Translations under genes and position numbers: made by a program | Part shown: piece after piece, positions 1-10,363 of the stretch | How the letters are laid out: each line of letters opens with the position of its first letter | Position numbering within the stretch: position 1 is the first letter of the stretch | The notes under the pieces: model-generated | The model's database searches: none | What the model saw: only the letters and a program-made list of their open reading frames with translations | Told to the model about the DNA's origin: nothing | DNA from: Roseateles violae | GTDB lineage: Bacteria > Pseudomonadota > Gammaproteobacteria > Burkholderiales > Burkholderiaceae_C | Direction of reading: 5' to 3' | NCBI RefSeq assembly: GCF_030410485.1 | Contig: NZ_JAUHHC010000001.1 | Coordinates: forward strand, 744,001 to 808,000 | Length of the DNA stretch: 64,000 bases

Positions 1-1
1 C

Positions 2-73
2 CCCGAGAAACTGCAGCGTCTGGCCCAGGCCTGGGCCGCGGCCGTCACAAAAGCGGAGGCTGCTTCGTCTTGA
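2..73 (+). CDS. C-terminal end of a probable ECF41-type sigma factor (partial)
   Basis: An open frame enters from the left edge and ends in TGA at 71-73, giving 23 residues that begin PEKLQRL. ECF41 sigma factors carry a C-terminal SnoaL-like extension with a conserved NPDKL-type motif, and they are typically encoded beside carboxymuconolactone-decarboxylase/AhpD-type genes, which is what follows here. The PEKL string and the neighbour are seen. The family name is inferred from both and rests on very few residues. Confidence 0.45.
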   Translation, partial: PEKLQRLAQAWAAAVTKAEAASS

Positions 74-120
74 GTCCTGAGCACCGCAAGTCTCAAGCCA
101 TCAACACGGAGTTCCTCACC

Positions 121-603
121 ATGACGCAGCAACGCCTCAACTACACCCAGCAAGCCCCCGAGCAGTTCAAGAAGTACCTGGACTTCAGCCAGTCGATCAA
201 GAAGGGCTCGCTGGAGACCTCGCTGCAGGACCTGATCACCTTGCGCGCCTCGCAGCTCAATGGCTGCGCCTTCTGCGTGGACATGCATGTCAAGGAAGCG
301 ACGATCCACGGCGAGCGCGCGCTGCGCCTGCATCATGTGGCCGTCTGGCAGGAATCACCGCTGTTCTCGCCGCGCGAGCGCGCCGCCCTGGCCTGGGTCG
401 AGCTGCTGACCCGGCTGCCGGCGCAGGGCGTGTCGGACGAGGCCTTTCAGGCCCTGCGCGAGCATTTCAGCGAGCCGGAGATCGCCGAGCTGAGCTTTGC
501 CATCGTGGGCATCAATGGCTGGAACCGGCTGGCCATCGGCTTCGCCGCCGTGCCCGGCGCGCAGGACAAGCTCTACGGCCTCGACAAGGCCGGCCTGGCC
601 TGA
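121..603 (+). CDS. AhpD-like / carboxymuconolactone decarboxylase-family protein
   Basis: 160 residues from ATG 121, with a GGAG ribosome site about 10 bases upstream; an earlier start at 70 would overlap the preceding gene. The CAFC pair at residues 49-52, followed by H56, is the CxxC-x3-H redox centre of AhpD-type alkylhydroperoxidases. These small helical proteins form oligomers and reduce peroxides through the cysteine pair. The position right after a probable ECF41 sigma-factor tail suggests it is that sigma factor's usual target gene. The true substrate is unknown. Confidence 0.9.
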   Translation: MTQQRLNYTQQAPEQFKKYLDFSQSIKKGSLETSLQDLITLRASQLNGCAFCVDMHVKEATIHGERALRLHHVAVWQESPLFSPRERAALAWVELLTRLPAQGVSDEAFQALREHFSEPEIAELSFAIVGINGWNRLAIGFAAVPGAQDKLYGLDKAGLA

Positions 604-627
604 GCGCCGTCAGCGCTCATCCGGTGG

Positions 628-984
628 TCAATCAGCCTTCGATAGCTTGCCGGCCGTAGCGGGCGTCTCCGCCGGCGTCGAGGCGGCGACCCAGGCCGCA
701 TAGTCGGGCGTCGCCGCCGTCACCGGCAGCGCGAAGATGGCCGGCAGCTCATAGGGATGCAGTTCCAGCAGCAGGCGCTCCAGCGGCGCATACAGCGTCG
801 CGCGGGTCTTGAACAGCAGCCGGAGCTCGGGCTCGTCGATCAGCAGCCGGCCCTGCCAGCGGTAGCTGCTGCCGATGGTCTCGCTCTGCACGCAGGCGGC
901 CAGGCCGCTTTCGAGCGCGGCACGGGCCAGGGCCTGCGCCTGTTCCGTGCTGGCGACGGTGGTGAAGACGGCGATCAGCTTCAT
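628..984 (-). CDS. cutA: Divalent-cation tolerance protein CutA
   Basis: 118 residues, the usual CutA length. The N-terminus MKLIAVFTTVAST, the AACVQ segment, the YRWQG motif and the late ELHPYELPAI segment are all CutA hallmarks. CutA forms a PII-like trimer linked to copper tolerance; its biochemical role is still unsettled. The longer frame reaching to 1434 is antisense read-through, so the ATG at 984 was chosen. The gene is convergent with the AhpD-like gene and 14 bp downstream of the membrane-protein gene, so the two probably share a transcript. Confidence 0.95.
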   Translation of the reverse strand: MKLIAVFTTVASTEQAQALARAALESGLAACVQSETIGSSYRWQGRLLIDEPELRLLFKTRATLYAPLERLLLELHPYELPAIFALPVTAATPDYAAWVAASTPAETPATAGKLSKAD

Positions 985-998
985 CCGAGGGCGATCGG

Positions 999-1544
999 TC
1001 AGGTGGCCGCGGCGGCGCGCCGGGACTGCAGCAGGAGGGCTGCTGCGAATGCCGTCTCGATGGCGGCGCCGGCAAACGCGGCCAGATGCGGCGGCGCCTT
1101 GGCCGCCGCCAGCAGATAGCCGGCCAGGGCCAGCGCCGCGCCGCAGGCCCAGTAGCTGCGCAGGCCGTACAGGGTCTGGAACGAGAAATAGCGGCCGCCG
1201 ATGAGCAGCAGCATTGCCGGAAAGAACCACGGCATATGGTGCTGCGCCACCGCATAGGCGAGCGGCAGGCCGAGGATCAGCCAGGCGGTGCTTTCCAGGG
1301 CCAGCGCGCCGAGCGGGTTCGATTTCGCATGCCGGCCGGGACGCCCCAGCGCCCTGCACAGCAGCACGCCCAGCGGATGGATCAGCATGCCGCCGGCGAA
1401 CAGGGCCAGCACCGCGCCGGCCGGCGAGCCCCATAGCGCGACGGCGCCGGCCACCAGCCAGGCCAGGGCCGAGGCCAGCATACCGGGCGCGCCCGACAGA
1501 TAGGAGCGCCGCATATCGGCTTGCGCGTCGTCGAGACTATTCAT
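999..1544 (-). CDS. Multi-pass membrane protein of unknown function (DUF7010-like)
   Basis: 181 residues with about five or six hydrophobic segments (near residues 22-58, 83-101, 107-117, 131-147 and 152-173). Features such as MRRSYLSGAPG near the N-terminus and YGLRSYWACG around residue 125 resemble the DUF7010 family. That match is from memory and tentative. No catalytic motif is visible. It lies upstream of cutA on the same strand. Confidence 0.8.
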   Translation of the reverse strand: MNSLDDAQADMRRSYLSGAPGMLASALAWLVAGAVALWGSPAGAVLALFAGGMLIHPLGVLLCRALGRPGRHAKSNPLGALALESTAWLILGLPLAYAVAQHHMPWFFPAMLLLIGGRYFSFQTLYGLRSYWACGAALALAGYLLAAAKAPPHLAAFAGAAIETAFAAALLLQSRRAAAAT

Positions 1545-1578
1545 GGAGGTCCGAGATAACGATGGGGTGGGCGCGCGC

Positions 1579-1977
1579 TCAGCGCCACAGGCCGATGATC
1601 AGGCCGTAGAGCGCGAACTGCAGCGTGTGGTAACCGCCGTCGATCAGCCAGAGCGTGGTGCTGCGATTGGCGAATTGGTAGTTGATGCCGAAGCTGGCCG
1701 CGACGATCGCCGCCCCGACGAGCAGGCCCTGGCCGAGCGCGATCGCCGCCGAGGCCGGCGGCGCGATCAGCAGCGCGTAGGCGATCGCGCTGAACAGCGC
1801 AAAGATAAGGCTCAGGCCGAAGACCCGGGCCGGGTGCGCCTTGTCGCCCGGCTTGCGCGTGTCGCCGGCCTCGCGCTGCCAGACGGTGCCGAACAGGGCC
1901 GGCGAGTACCAGAGCCCGCCAATCATGAAGCTGGAGACGGCGGCGACCAGGACGGCGAGGAAATTGATTTGCGACAA
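1579..1977 (-). CDS. DUF1761 family membrane protein (TTG start)
   Basis: 132 residues with four hydrophobic segments. The opening SQINFLAVLVAAVSSFMIGG followed by LWYSP is the DUF1761 signature; the family is found in many bacteria and its function is unknown. No ATG precedes the conserved region, so TTG at 1977 is the likely start, supported by GGAG about 9 bases upstream on the minus strand. The next gene downstream, the DUF7010-like protein, begins 34 bp away on the same strand. Confidence 0.85.
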   Translation of the reverse strand: MSQINFLAVLVAAVSSFMIGGLWYSPALFGTVWQREAGDTRKPGDKAHPARVFGLSLIFALFSAIAYALLIAPPASAAIALGQGLLVGAAIVAASFGINYQFANRSTTLWLIDGGYHTLQFALYGLIIGLWR

Positions 1978-2129
1978 GAAGCGCTCCGGGATTCGAACAA
2001 GAAGCCGCCATTAGGGCCCGAGCCGGGCCGGTGCACAAGCGGGAGAGCCCTGCCGGCACCAAGCAGCTGGCCTGCGGTCTCGTGCTCGGTGGAAAGATGG
2101 CGCGGCTTGCACCAGCGCCGGAGCGCTGA

Positions 2130-2708
2130 TCAGCGCAGCGATGAAGACGACGACGATAGCGATCCGCTCAGCAGCCGCTCCAGTTCCGCCGTCGTCGCGG
2201 GCTCGGCGCCCGCCGCCGACAGCGCGGCATTGACCTCGGCGCGGATCGCTTCGGCGCTGCGGCCCTCGGATGGCCAGGTGCCATGCGCGTCCTGCGCCAG
2301 GCGCACGCGGTAGCCCAGCGCCAGCGCCGCGCGGCTGGTGTTGCTGACGCAGAACTCGCTCTGCAGGCCGCAGATCACCAGCTCGTCGGCGCCCTGCGCC
2401 TTCAGCCGGGCGTCCAGATCGGTGTTCTCGAAGGCGCTGGACGCGTACTTTCGCAGGGAGCTCTCGCGCGGCCCGCCGTCCGGCTGCAGCGTCTCGTGCA
2501 GCCGCCAGTGCTCGGTCGCTTCCTCGAACACTTCGCCGGCGACGTTCTCGCTGTGCTGGACGAAGACGATGGTCCGCCCGCCGGCACGCGCCGCGTCGAG
2601 CAGACGCCGCGCATGGCCGAGCAGGCGTTCGGGCGCATCGATGGCCGGGCAGCGGACGCCGTCGAAGGCGCCGCGCTGCAGGTCGATGACGAGGAGGGCG
2701 GTGTTCAT
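2130..2708 (-). CDS. Isochorismatase-family cysteine hydrolase
   Basis: 192 residues. The family triad is visible: D9 in VIDLQ, K87 in LRKYASSAF and C120 in the GLQSEFCV nucleophile loop. Members hydrolyse isochorismate, nicotinamide, ureidoacrylate or other amides through a cysteine nucleophile; this sequence does not decide the substrate. The C-terminus ends in a run of six serines encoded by a TCG repeat, probably a disordered tail. It stands alone, divergent from nothing obvious, with yigZ 68 bp upstream on the same strand. Confidence 0.9.
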   Translation of the reverse strand: MNTALLVIDLQRGAFDGVRCPAIDAPERLLGHARRLLDAARAGGRTIVFVQHSENVAGEVFEEATEHWRLHETLQPDGGPRESSLRKYASSAFENTDLDARLKAQGADELVICGLQSEFCVSNTSRAALALGYRVRLAQDAHGTWPSEGRSAEAIRAEVNAALSAAGAEPATTAELERLLSGSLSSSSSSLR

Positions 2709-2776
2709 GGTCGCGGCCTTCGGTCGAATGAGCAGCGAGTGTCGGCCAATTCGGGCCGGGCGTGCCGACCAGCCTC

Positions 2777-4573
<1,797 letters not shown>

Positions 4574-4580
4574 GAATGGC

Positions 4581-5105
4581 ATGAAGGCGCCGCTGCGCTG
4601 GCTCTGGTCGCTGCTGCGCGGCGGGCTGCGCCTGCTGCTGGCGCTGATCATCCTGTTCGAGGAATGGGGCTGGGAGCCGCTGGCCCGGCTGATGGCACGC
4701 ATCGGCGCGCTGCCGCCGCTGCGCCGGCTGGGGCCGCTGATCCGTGGCCTGCCGCCCTATGCGGCGCTCTTGCTGTTTCTGCTGCCCGGCCTGCTGCTGC
4801 TGCCGGTCAAGCTGGCGGCGCTGTGGCTGATCGGCATCGGCCGCGCCGGCCTCGGCCTGGCCCTGATCGTGCTGGCCAAGCTGCTGGGCACGGCCGTCGT
4901 CGCGCGCCTGTTCCAGCTGACCCAGCCGGCGCTGCTGCGCCTGGCCTGGTTCGCGCGGCTGTATGCGCGCTGGTCGGCCTGGAAGCAGGGTCTGCTCGAC
5001 TGGCTGCGCGCCAGCGCGGCCTGGCGCGGGGCACGCGCGCTGAAGCTGCGCCTGCGCCGGCTCTGGCGCCGCGAGGCGGTGCGCGAGCAGCCGCATCGCT
5101 ATTGA
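4581..5105 (+). CDS. Hypothetical hydrophobic, arginine-rich membrane protein
   Basis: 174 residues starting 7 bp after tgt, so probably co-transcribed with it. Leucine-rich hydrophobic stretches lie near residues 10-27, 57-78 and 80-101, and the last 60 residues are strongly basic with many Arg and Trp. I recognise no named domain. Related short genes occur beside unrelated housekeeping genes in Burkholderiales, which is recollection rather than evidence here. Function unknown. Confidence 0.75.
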   Translation: MKAPLRWLWSLLRGGLRLLLALIILFEEWGWEPLARLMARIGALPPLRRLGPLIRGLPPYAALLLFLLPGLLLLPVKLAALWLIGIGRAGLGLALIVLAKLLGTAVVARLFQLTQPALLRLAWFARLYARWSAWKQGLLDWLRASAAWRGARALKLRLRRLWRREAVREQPHRY

Positions 5106-5135
5106 ATGATGGGCAAATGGTGTAAGTTGCTGCCG

Positions 5136-5987
5136 ATGCCGACCAGCCCGAAGCCCGCGCGCCGCCTGCCGACTCGAATCGCGGGCCTGCTGCTGGCCGG
5201 CCTGCTGCCCGCGCTGGCGCCGGCCGCTGCGCCGGCCAAATGCTCGCGCGTGCTGGAGGTGCCGGTGGCGCCGATCGGCATGGCCGTCACCGTCGGCGAG
5301 GGCGAGCGCGTCGGCGGCATCTATCCCGATCTGCTGCGCAGCGCGGCGGCCCGGGACGGCTGCTGGATCAACTTCCCGGTGGTGCCGCGTGCGCGGCAGG
5401 AGATGATGTTCGAGACCGGCCAGGCCGATCTGCTGCTGCCGGCGCGGCGCTCGGCGCGGCGCGACAAGCTGGGCCAGTTCGTGCCGATGATCCAGAGCCG
5501 CGCGATGCTGGTCTCGCTGCCCTCCGAGCGGGCCGGCGTGCACAGCCTGGCCGAGCTGCTCAAGCGCAGCGAGCTGCGCGTCGTCGTGGTGCGCGGCTAC
5601 GACTACGACGCGGCCTACCAGGCCGCGCTGAAGACGCTGGAGGTCCAGGGCCGGCTGCTGTGGGCGCCGAATCCGATCTCGCTGGCGCGCATGCTGGAGG
5701 GCGCGATCGCCGATCTGGCCATCATCACGCCGACCGTCCTGAACGGCAGCCTGCGCGGCGATCCCAAGCTGCAGCCGCTGCTGGCCCGGCTGCGCTACGA
5801 GGCCGTCGACGAGCTGGCCTGGGGCGACAGCGGCGTCTACATCTCCTCGCGCGCCGAGCTCGGCGCGGACGATAGGGCGCTGCTGCGCGAGTGGCTGCAG
5901 AAGATGGGCCGCTCGGGTGCGGCCTGGCGCGAATTCCAGCGCCACTACCCGGACGAGCGGCTGAGCGAATCGCTGCGGCCGCGCTGA
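5136..5987 (+). CDS. Periplasmic solute-binding-like protein (SBP_bac_3 type)
   Basis: About 283 residues from ATG 5136; an upstream ATG at 5106 is possible but gives a poorer signal peptide. A twin-basic N-terminus and a leucine/alanine-rich core ending near APAAAPA indicate export. The body shows the two-lobe pattern of family 3 solute-binding proteins, with segments such as GGIYPDLLR and GQADLLLPARRS. No permease or ATPase gene is nearby, so it may be an orphan or sensory binding protein rather than part of an ABC importer. Ligand unknown. Confidence 0.8.
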   Translation: MPTSPKPARRLPTRIAGLLLAGLLPALAPAAAPAKCSRVLEVPVAPIGMAVTVGEGERVGGIYPDLLRSAAARDGCWINFPVVPRARQEMMFETGQADLLLPARRSARRDKLGQFVPMIQSRAMLVSLPSERAGVHSLAELLKRSELRVVVVRGYDYDAAYQAALKTLEVQGRLLWAPNPISLARMLEGAIADLAIITPTVLNGSLRGDPKLQPLLARLRYEAVDELAWGDSGVYISSRAELGADDRALLREWLQKMGRSGAAWREFQRHYPDERLSESLRPR

Positions 5988-6002
5988 GCGCCGGCCGGCG
6001 GC

Positions 6003-7895
6003 TCAGCCGGCCAGCAGCTCCGACACCCGCGTCTGCAGCCGCTCGGGGCTGAGCTCCTGCGGCCCCAGCGGCGCGCCGGCGCGCAGGCCGACGCGGCTGA
6101 ACAGACCGCGGCGGAAAGGCCGCACCATGGCCGTGCCCTGCTCGATGCGCGAGAAGAAGGAGCCCCAGAGATTCAGCAGCGCCAGCGGCACGACCGGCAC
6201 GCCGGGCTGGCCGTCGAGGATCTTCATCACGCCGCCCTTGAAGGGCTGCAGCCGACCGTCGCGGGTGATGCCGCCCTCGGGGAAGATGCACAGCAGCTCG
6301 CCCTCGGCCAGCACGGCGCGGGCCTGGACGAAGGCGGCCTCGTAGGCGGCCGGGTCCTCCTTCTGCGGCGCGATCGGAATCGCCTTGGCCAGGCGGAACA
6401 GCCAGCCCAGCAGCGGCAGCGCGAAGATGCGGTGGTCCATCAGGAAGCGGATCGGCCGCGGGCTGGCCGCCATCAAGAGCACCGCGTCGATGAAGGACAC
6501 ATGGTTGCAGACCAGCAGCGCCGGGCCCTGCAGCGGGATGTGCTGCTCGCCCTCGATGCGGAAACGGTAGATCAGCCGCGAGACGATGAAGGCGACGAAG
6601 CGCAGCAGGTATTCGGGCACGACCAGGAAGATATAGGCCGCCACCGCCGCATTGAGCAGGCCGACGGTGAGGAAGAGCTGCGGGATGCTGAAGCCGGCGC
6701 CCAGCAGCGCGCCGGCCAGCAGCGAGCTGGCGATCATGAACAGCGCGTTGAGGATGTTGTTGGCCGCGATGATGCGGGCGCGGTGGGTCGGCTGCGAGCG
6801 CAGCTGGATCAGCGCATACATCGGCACGCTGTACAGGCCGGCGAACAGCGCCAGCAGGCACAGATCGGCCAGCACGCGCCAATGCGCGGCGACGCCGAGA
6901 AAGGCCGCCAGGCCCACGCTCGGGCCCGCCGGCAGCGCGCGCGAGGCGAAGTACAGATCGATGGCGAACACGCTCATGCCGATCGCGCCCAGCGGCACCA
7001 GGCCGATCTCCACATGGCGCCGCGACAGCAGCTCGCAGGACAGCGAGCCGACGCCGATGCCGATCGAGAACACCACCAGCAGCAGCGAGGCGACCTGCTC
7101 GTCGCCATGCAGCACCTCCTTGGCGAAGGCCGGGAAGCTGGCCAGGAAGACGGCGCCGAAGAACCACATCCAGGAGATGCCCAGCAGCGAGCGGAACACC
7201 GCCAGCTGGGTGTGGGCCAGCTTCAGATTGCGCCAGGTCTCGCTGACCGGGTTCCAGTTGATCTTCAGGCCCGGGTCGGTCGGGGGCGAGGCCGGAATCG
7301 CCTGCGCCGTCAGCCGGCCCAGCAGGGCCACGCCGACGCAGGCCAGCGCCGCATAGCGCGCGCCGACCTCGGGCACGGCGATCAGCAGGCCGCCGGCCAC
7401 ATTGCCCAGCAGGATGGCGACGAAGGTGCCCATTTCCACCATGCCGTTGCCGCCGGTCAGCTCGCTCTCCTTCAGCTGCTGCGGCAGATAGGCGAACTTG
7501 ACCGGGCCGAACAGGGTCGAGTGCAGGCCCATCAGGAACACGCAGGCCAGCAGCAGCGGCACGTTCCGGGCGACGAAGCCCCAGGCCGCCAGCGCCATGA
7601 TGACGATCTCGAGGTTCTTGACCAGGCGCATCAGCCGCGCCTTGTCGTGCTTGTCGGCCAGCTGCCCGCTGGTCGCCGAGAACAGCACGAAGGGCAGGAT
7701 GAACAGCGCGCCGATCACCAGCCCCGCCATCGCCGGCGGCAGCCAGGCCAGTTGCAGCTGGTAGGTGACCAGCACGGTGAAGGCGAACTTGAACAGATTG
7801 TCATTGCCGGCGCCGAGGAACTGCGTCCAGAAGAAGGGCGCGAAGCGGCGTTCGGTCAGCAGCTGGAACTGGCTGCTGGGCTGGGCGTGGGTCAT
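6003..7895 (-). CDS. MFS transporter fused to a PlsC-like acyltransferase (LplT-Aas type)
   Basis: 630 residues. Residues 1 to about 425 form a twelve-helix MFS domain like the lysophospholipid flippase LplT, with GAGNDNLFKFAF near the start. Residues about 440-630 form a 1-acyl-glycerol-phosphate acyltransferase domain with the catalytic NHVSFID box (464-470) and FPEGG (538-542). The fusion fits lysophospholipid import and re-acylation at the inner membrane. E. coli uses separate lplT and aas genes; here there is no acyl-ACP synthetase domain, so an acyl donor must come from elsewhere. Confidence 0.93.
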   Translation of the reverse strand: MTHAQPSSQFQLLTERRFAPFFWTQFLGAGNDNLFKFAFTVLVTYQLQLAWLPPAMAGLVIGALFILPFVLFSATSGQLADKHDKARLMRLVKNLEIVIMALAAWGFVARNVPLLLACVFLMGLHSTLFGPVKFAYLPQQLKESELTGGNGMVEMGTFVAILLGNVAGGLLIAVPEVGARYAALACVGVALLGRLTAQAIPASPPTDPGLKINWNPVSETWRNLKLAHTQLAVFRSLLGISWMWFFGAVFLASFPAFAKEVLHGDEQVASLLLVVFSIGIGVGSLSCELLSRRHVEIGLVPLGAIGMSVFAIDLYFASRALPAGPSVGLAAFLGVAAHWRVLADLCLLALFAGLYSVPMYALIQLRSQPTHRARIIAANNILNALFMIASSLLAGALLGAGFSIPQLFLTVGLLNAAVAAYIFLVVPEYLLRFVAFIVSRLIYRFRIEGEQHIPLQGPALLVCNHVSFIDAVLLMAASPRPIRFLMDHRIFALPLLGWLFRLAKAIPIAPQKEDPAAYEAAFVQARAVLAEGELLCIFPEGGITRDGRLQPFKGGVMKILDGQPGVPVVPLALLNLWGSFFSRIEQGTAMVRPFRRGLFSRVGLRAGAPLGPQELSPERLQTRVSELLAG

Positions 7896-8152
7896 CGGCG
7901 GGCTTTCAAGGCGGCGCGGCTATTGCCGCACGAGTATCGCGCGCTGCCGCAGGCCGGCGCGCGGCATCCAGGCAAACACCGAGTCGACGGTGAGCCGACG
8001 GCCCATGCCTTCAAGGTGGCGGCGCGCGTCAGTGCTAACACCTGCGGGTTCCTCGCTTTCATCTCCTGCTCCTGTCATCGGCCGCGATCGGAGTCGCCGG
8101 GTCCAGCCCGACTCAGTAACTGACGGGCCAAATCCATAGACTCGCGAAGGCG

Positions 8153-8323
8153 ATGGCCACGCTGAATGCGTTGGCGACCAGCACCCACAGCCTGCCCGAC
8201 GAGCAGAAGAAGCCCTATACGCTGGTGATGGGTATGCGTTCCTCGGTGTTCGAAGCCTTCCGCCATCTGCAGCGACCGGCTGCAGCCGCGCCTGCAATCA
8301 CCAGAATTCCCAGCGGCCGGTGA
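8153..8323 (+). CDS. Possible small protein, 56 residues
   Basis: An ATG-to-TGA frame of 57 codons lies mostly in the gap between two minus-strand genes. Composition looks protein-like, with MATLNALATSTHSLPDEQKK followed by a hydrophobic-aromatic middle (VFEAFRHLQ) and a Pro/Ala-rich tail. A GAAGG lies only a few bases before ATG, closer than ideal. The last 26 bases overlap the 3' end of the CPBP gene. I recognise no family. It could be spurious in GC-rich DNA. Confidence 0.4.
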   Translation: MATLNALATSTHSLPDEQKKPYTLVMGMRSSVFEAFRHLQRPAAAAPAITRIPSGR

Positions 8324-8978
8324 CGACGACCCAGATCCCCAGCAGCCCGTTGGTCACCGCATGGGCGATCACGGCGGTCCAGAGGCGGCCGCTGCGGCGG
8401 TAGAGCCAGGCATAGGCGAGGCCGGCGACGATGGCGGCCAGCCACAGCGTGTGGGCCAGCATGAAGATGAAGGTCGACAGCACGATGGCCTTGAGGCCCA
8501 CGCGCTGCGGGTCCACGCGCTCGAAGCTGGCCTGCTCGATCCAGCGCATCAGGAAGCTGCGCCAGAACAGTTCCTCCATCAGCGGCACGATCAGCGCCGC
8601 GCCGATCCAGCGCAGCACGATCAGCGACCAGATCGGCCGCCCCTGTTCGTCCAGCGGCACGAAGCTGGCGGTCGGTTCGGTCAGTTGCATCCAGGGCGCA
8701 TCGAGCAGGATCCAGAGCCCGAACACCGCGGTGCCGACGACGATGCCCAGCAGCAGTTCCTCGCGCTCGGGCCAGTTCTGCCGCGCCAGCTCGCCATAGC
8801 CGCGCCAGTACCAGATCAGCAGGGCGCCGACCAGCACGACGCTGGCGCCGTAGATCCAGCGCGTGTCCAGCTGTGCGCTGTCGGGCATGAAGCCCCGCAG
8901 GGCCAGCAGGGCCATGAAGGCGGCGAAGGGAATGATGCGAGCGAGCGCGGCGGGGCTGAGCGAGGCGGCGACGGTCAT
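8298..8978 (-). CDS. CPBP-family intramembrane protease (CAAX prenyl protease-related)
   Basis: 226 residues, about seven membrane segments. The Abi/CPBP motifs are present: EELFWRS with E135, E136 and R140, H176 in the second motif (LAHTLW) and H206 in the third (IAHAVTN). The overall layout resembles the CAAX-protease-related proteins found with exosortase/PEP-CTERM systems (TIGR03008 type), but no exosortase is in the window. It is probably a metal-dependent or glutamate intramembrane protease; the substrate is unknown. Confidence 0.9.
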   Translation of the reverse strand: MTVAASLSPAALARIIPFAAFMALLALRGFMPDSAQLDTRWIYGASVVLVGALLIWYWRGYGELARQNWPEREELLLGIVVGTAVFGLWILLDAPWMQLTEPTASFVPLDEQGRPIWSLIVLRWIGAALIVPLMEELFWRSFLMRWIEQASFERVDPQRVGLKAIVLSTFIFMLAHTLWLAAIVAGLAYAWLYRRSGRLWTAVIAHAVTNGLLGIWVVVTGRWEFW

Positions 8979-9109
8979 GCGGCGGTGGGCTTGTCTCGAA
9001 GTCTTTGTTCTCGTGGCCGGCGCAGCGCTTGTCCCGCCGGCCCCTCCAGCCTACCAGCCCGCGGCCGCCTGTCCAGGGTCCGCCTTCCCCCGGGCCGGCG
9101 CAAGCACCC

Positions 9110-9742
9110 TCAGGGCGCCTTCAGCAGGCGATAGCGCGCCACGCCCGGCACGCCGGGCTCGAGCACGCTGAACTCGGCGTTCTTCTTGGCATCGATGAGG
9201 ATCCATTCGACGCCGAGGCCGACCTCGCTGGCGATGGTGATGCCGCAGTCCGGCCGCCAGATCCAGCGGCCGCCGCTGATCTGCGGGCGCTGCTGTTGCC
9301 AGGAGTCGAACTCGCCCTGGGGCCCGGCCGAGAACTCCTCGAAGAAACCCGCTTCGCCGGCCCGCGCCCAGTCGCCGACGATGGCCCCCCGCTGGGTCGC
9401 GCACCAGGGCGACAGCGCGCGGCGCAGCGCGGCGATCCGCTGGGCATAGGCTTCGCGCAGGCAGGCGGCGTCGCGGCAGGGCGCCTGGGCCGAGCGGATC
9501 CAGCTCAGCTGCTCGGCCCGCAGCGGCGCCGCCGGGCCGGCCTTGGCGAGGGCGGCGCGATAGAGCTGGTTGAGCAGATCGTCGGCGGCGCGCAGCTCGG
9601 GCTCGGCGCAGATCAGGCGCAGCGTCGGCTCGGTGGCGGCCGCCAGCCTGGCGCAGTCCAGCGCGGCGGCGCCCAGCGGCGCCAGCAGCAGCGCGGCGAT
9701 CCAGCCCGGCGTTCGCGGCGTTCGTGACAGGGGCTTCCGCAT
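9110..9742 (-). CDS. Secreted protein with LprI-like (DUF1311) N-terminal domain
   Basis: 210 residues with a signal peptide (basic start, hydrophobic WIAALLLAPLGAAAL, cleavage after about residue 27). The following region has the cysteine spacing of lysozyme-inhibitor LprI-type domains: C30, C45, C88 and C94, with QLSWIRSAQAPCRDAACL in the middle. The C-terminal 90 residues look beta-rich and have no family I can name. Likely periplasmic or lipid-free envelope protein. It follows the acetyltransferase gene by 3 bp on the same strand. Confidence 0.8.
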   Translation of the reverse strand: MRKPLSRTPRTPGWIAALLLAPLGAAALDCARLAAATEPTLRLICAEPELRAADDLLNQLYRAALAKAGPAAPLRAEQLSWIRSAQAPCRDAACLREAYAQRIAALRRALSPWCATQRGAIVGDWARAGEAGFFEEFSAGPQGEFDSWQQQRPQISGGRWIWRPDCGITIASEVGLGVEWILIDAKKNAEFSVLEPGVPGVARYRLLKAP

Positions 9743-9745
9743 CGC

Positions 9746-10330
9746 TCAGTCGCGCAGCAGCTGCAGGCGCACGATGGGACGGTCGGCGCGGCGGCGCGCC
9801 ACTTCCTCGAAGCCGGCCTCGTCGAACATGCGCTTGGAGCCGAACCAGGAGGCCTCGGCGGCGCCGGGCGCCTGCTTGTCGACCGGATAGGCCTCGAGCA
9901 GCTCGACGCCGCGCGAGCGCGCATAGTCGACGGCGCCGGCGAGCAGCTCGCGCGCGACGCCGTGGCGTCGATAGGCGGCCGGCACGACGAAGCAGACGAT
10001 GGACCAGACCGGCCGCGCGTCGACGGGCTTCATCACCGGCGAGCGGGCCAGCTTGGCGAAGTCCTGCCGCGGGCCCAGCGCGATCCAGCCGATCGGCAGG
10101 CCGGCGCGATAGCCGAGCAGGCCCGGCGGCGGGTCCTGCTCGGCCAGCGCGCGCAGCGCCCGCTTTGCGCCGGCACGCTGCTCCTCGCCGGGCCGCGTCA
10201 GCGCGCCCTTGCCGCTGACGCGGTAGTACATGCACCAGCAGCCGCGCGCGACGCTGCAGCCGCGCGCCTCGAAGATCGCCTCCAGATCGGGCCAGCGCGC
10301 CGGCGTCAGCGGATGGATCTGCAGCGACAT
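9746..10330 (-). CDS. GNAT-family N-acetyltransferase
   Basis: 194 residues. The acetyl-CoA binding motif is the VCFVVPAAYRRHGVARELL segment around residue 115 (pattern R-x-x-G-x-A/G). An unusual N-terminal GCWCMYYR cysteine-containing segment resembles a subgroup of uncharacterised acetyltransferases. The ATG at 10330 was preferred over TTG at 10336. Substrate unknown. The stop lies 3 bp before the LprI-like gene, suggesting a short operon, with rlmJ upstream at 33 bp. Confidence 0.88.
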   Translation of the reverse strand: MSLQIHPLTPARWPDLEAIFEARGCSVARGCWCMYYRVSGKGALTRPGEEQRAGAKRALRALAEQDPPPGLLGYRAGLPIGWIALGPRQDFAKLARSPVMKPVDARPVWSIVCFVVPAAYRRHGVARELLAGAVDYARSRGVELLEAYPVDKQAPGAAEASWFGSKRMFDEAGFEEVARRRADRPIVRLQLLRD

Positions 10331-10363
10331 GGCCAACTCCGCCGGGGCATCGCGGGCCTGGCC

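Noticed and set aside
6432..8123. Plus-strand frame of about 560 codons opposite the MFS-acyltransferase gene
   Set aside because: Gln/His/Arg-rich shadow of a well-supported gene.
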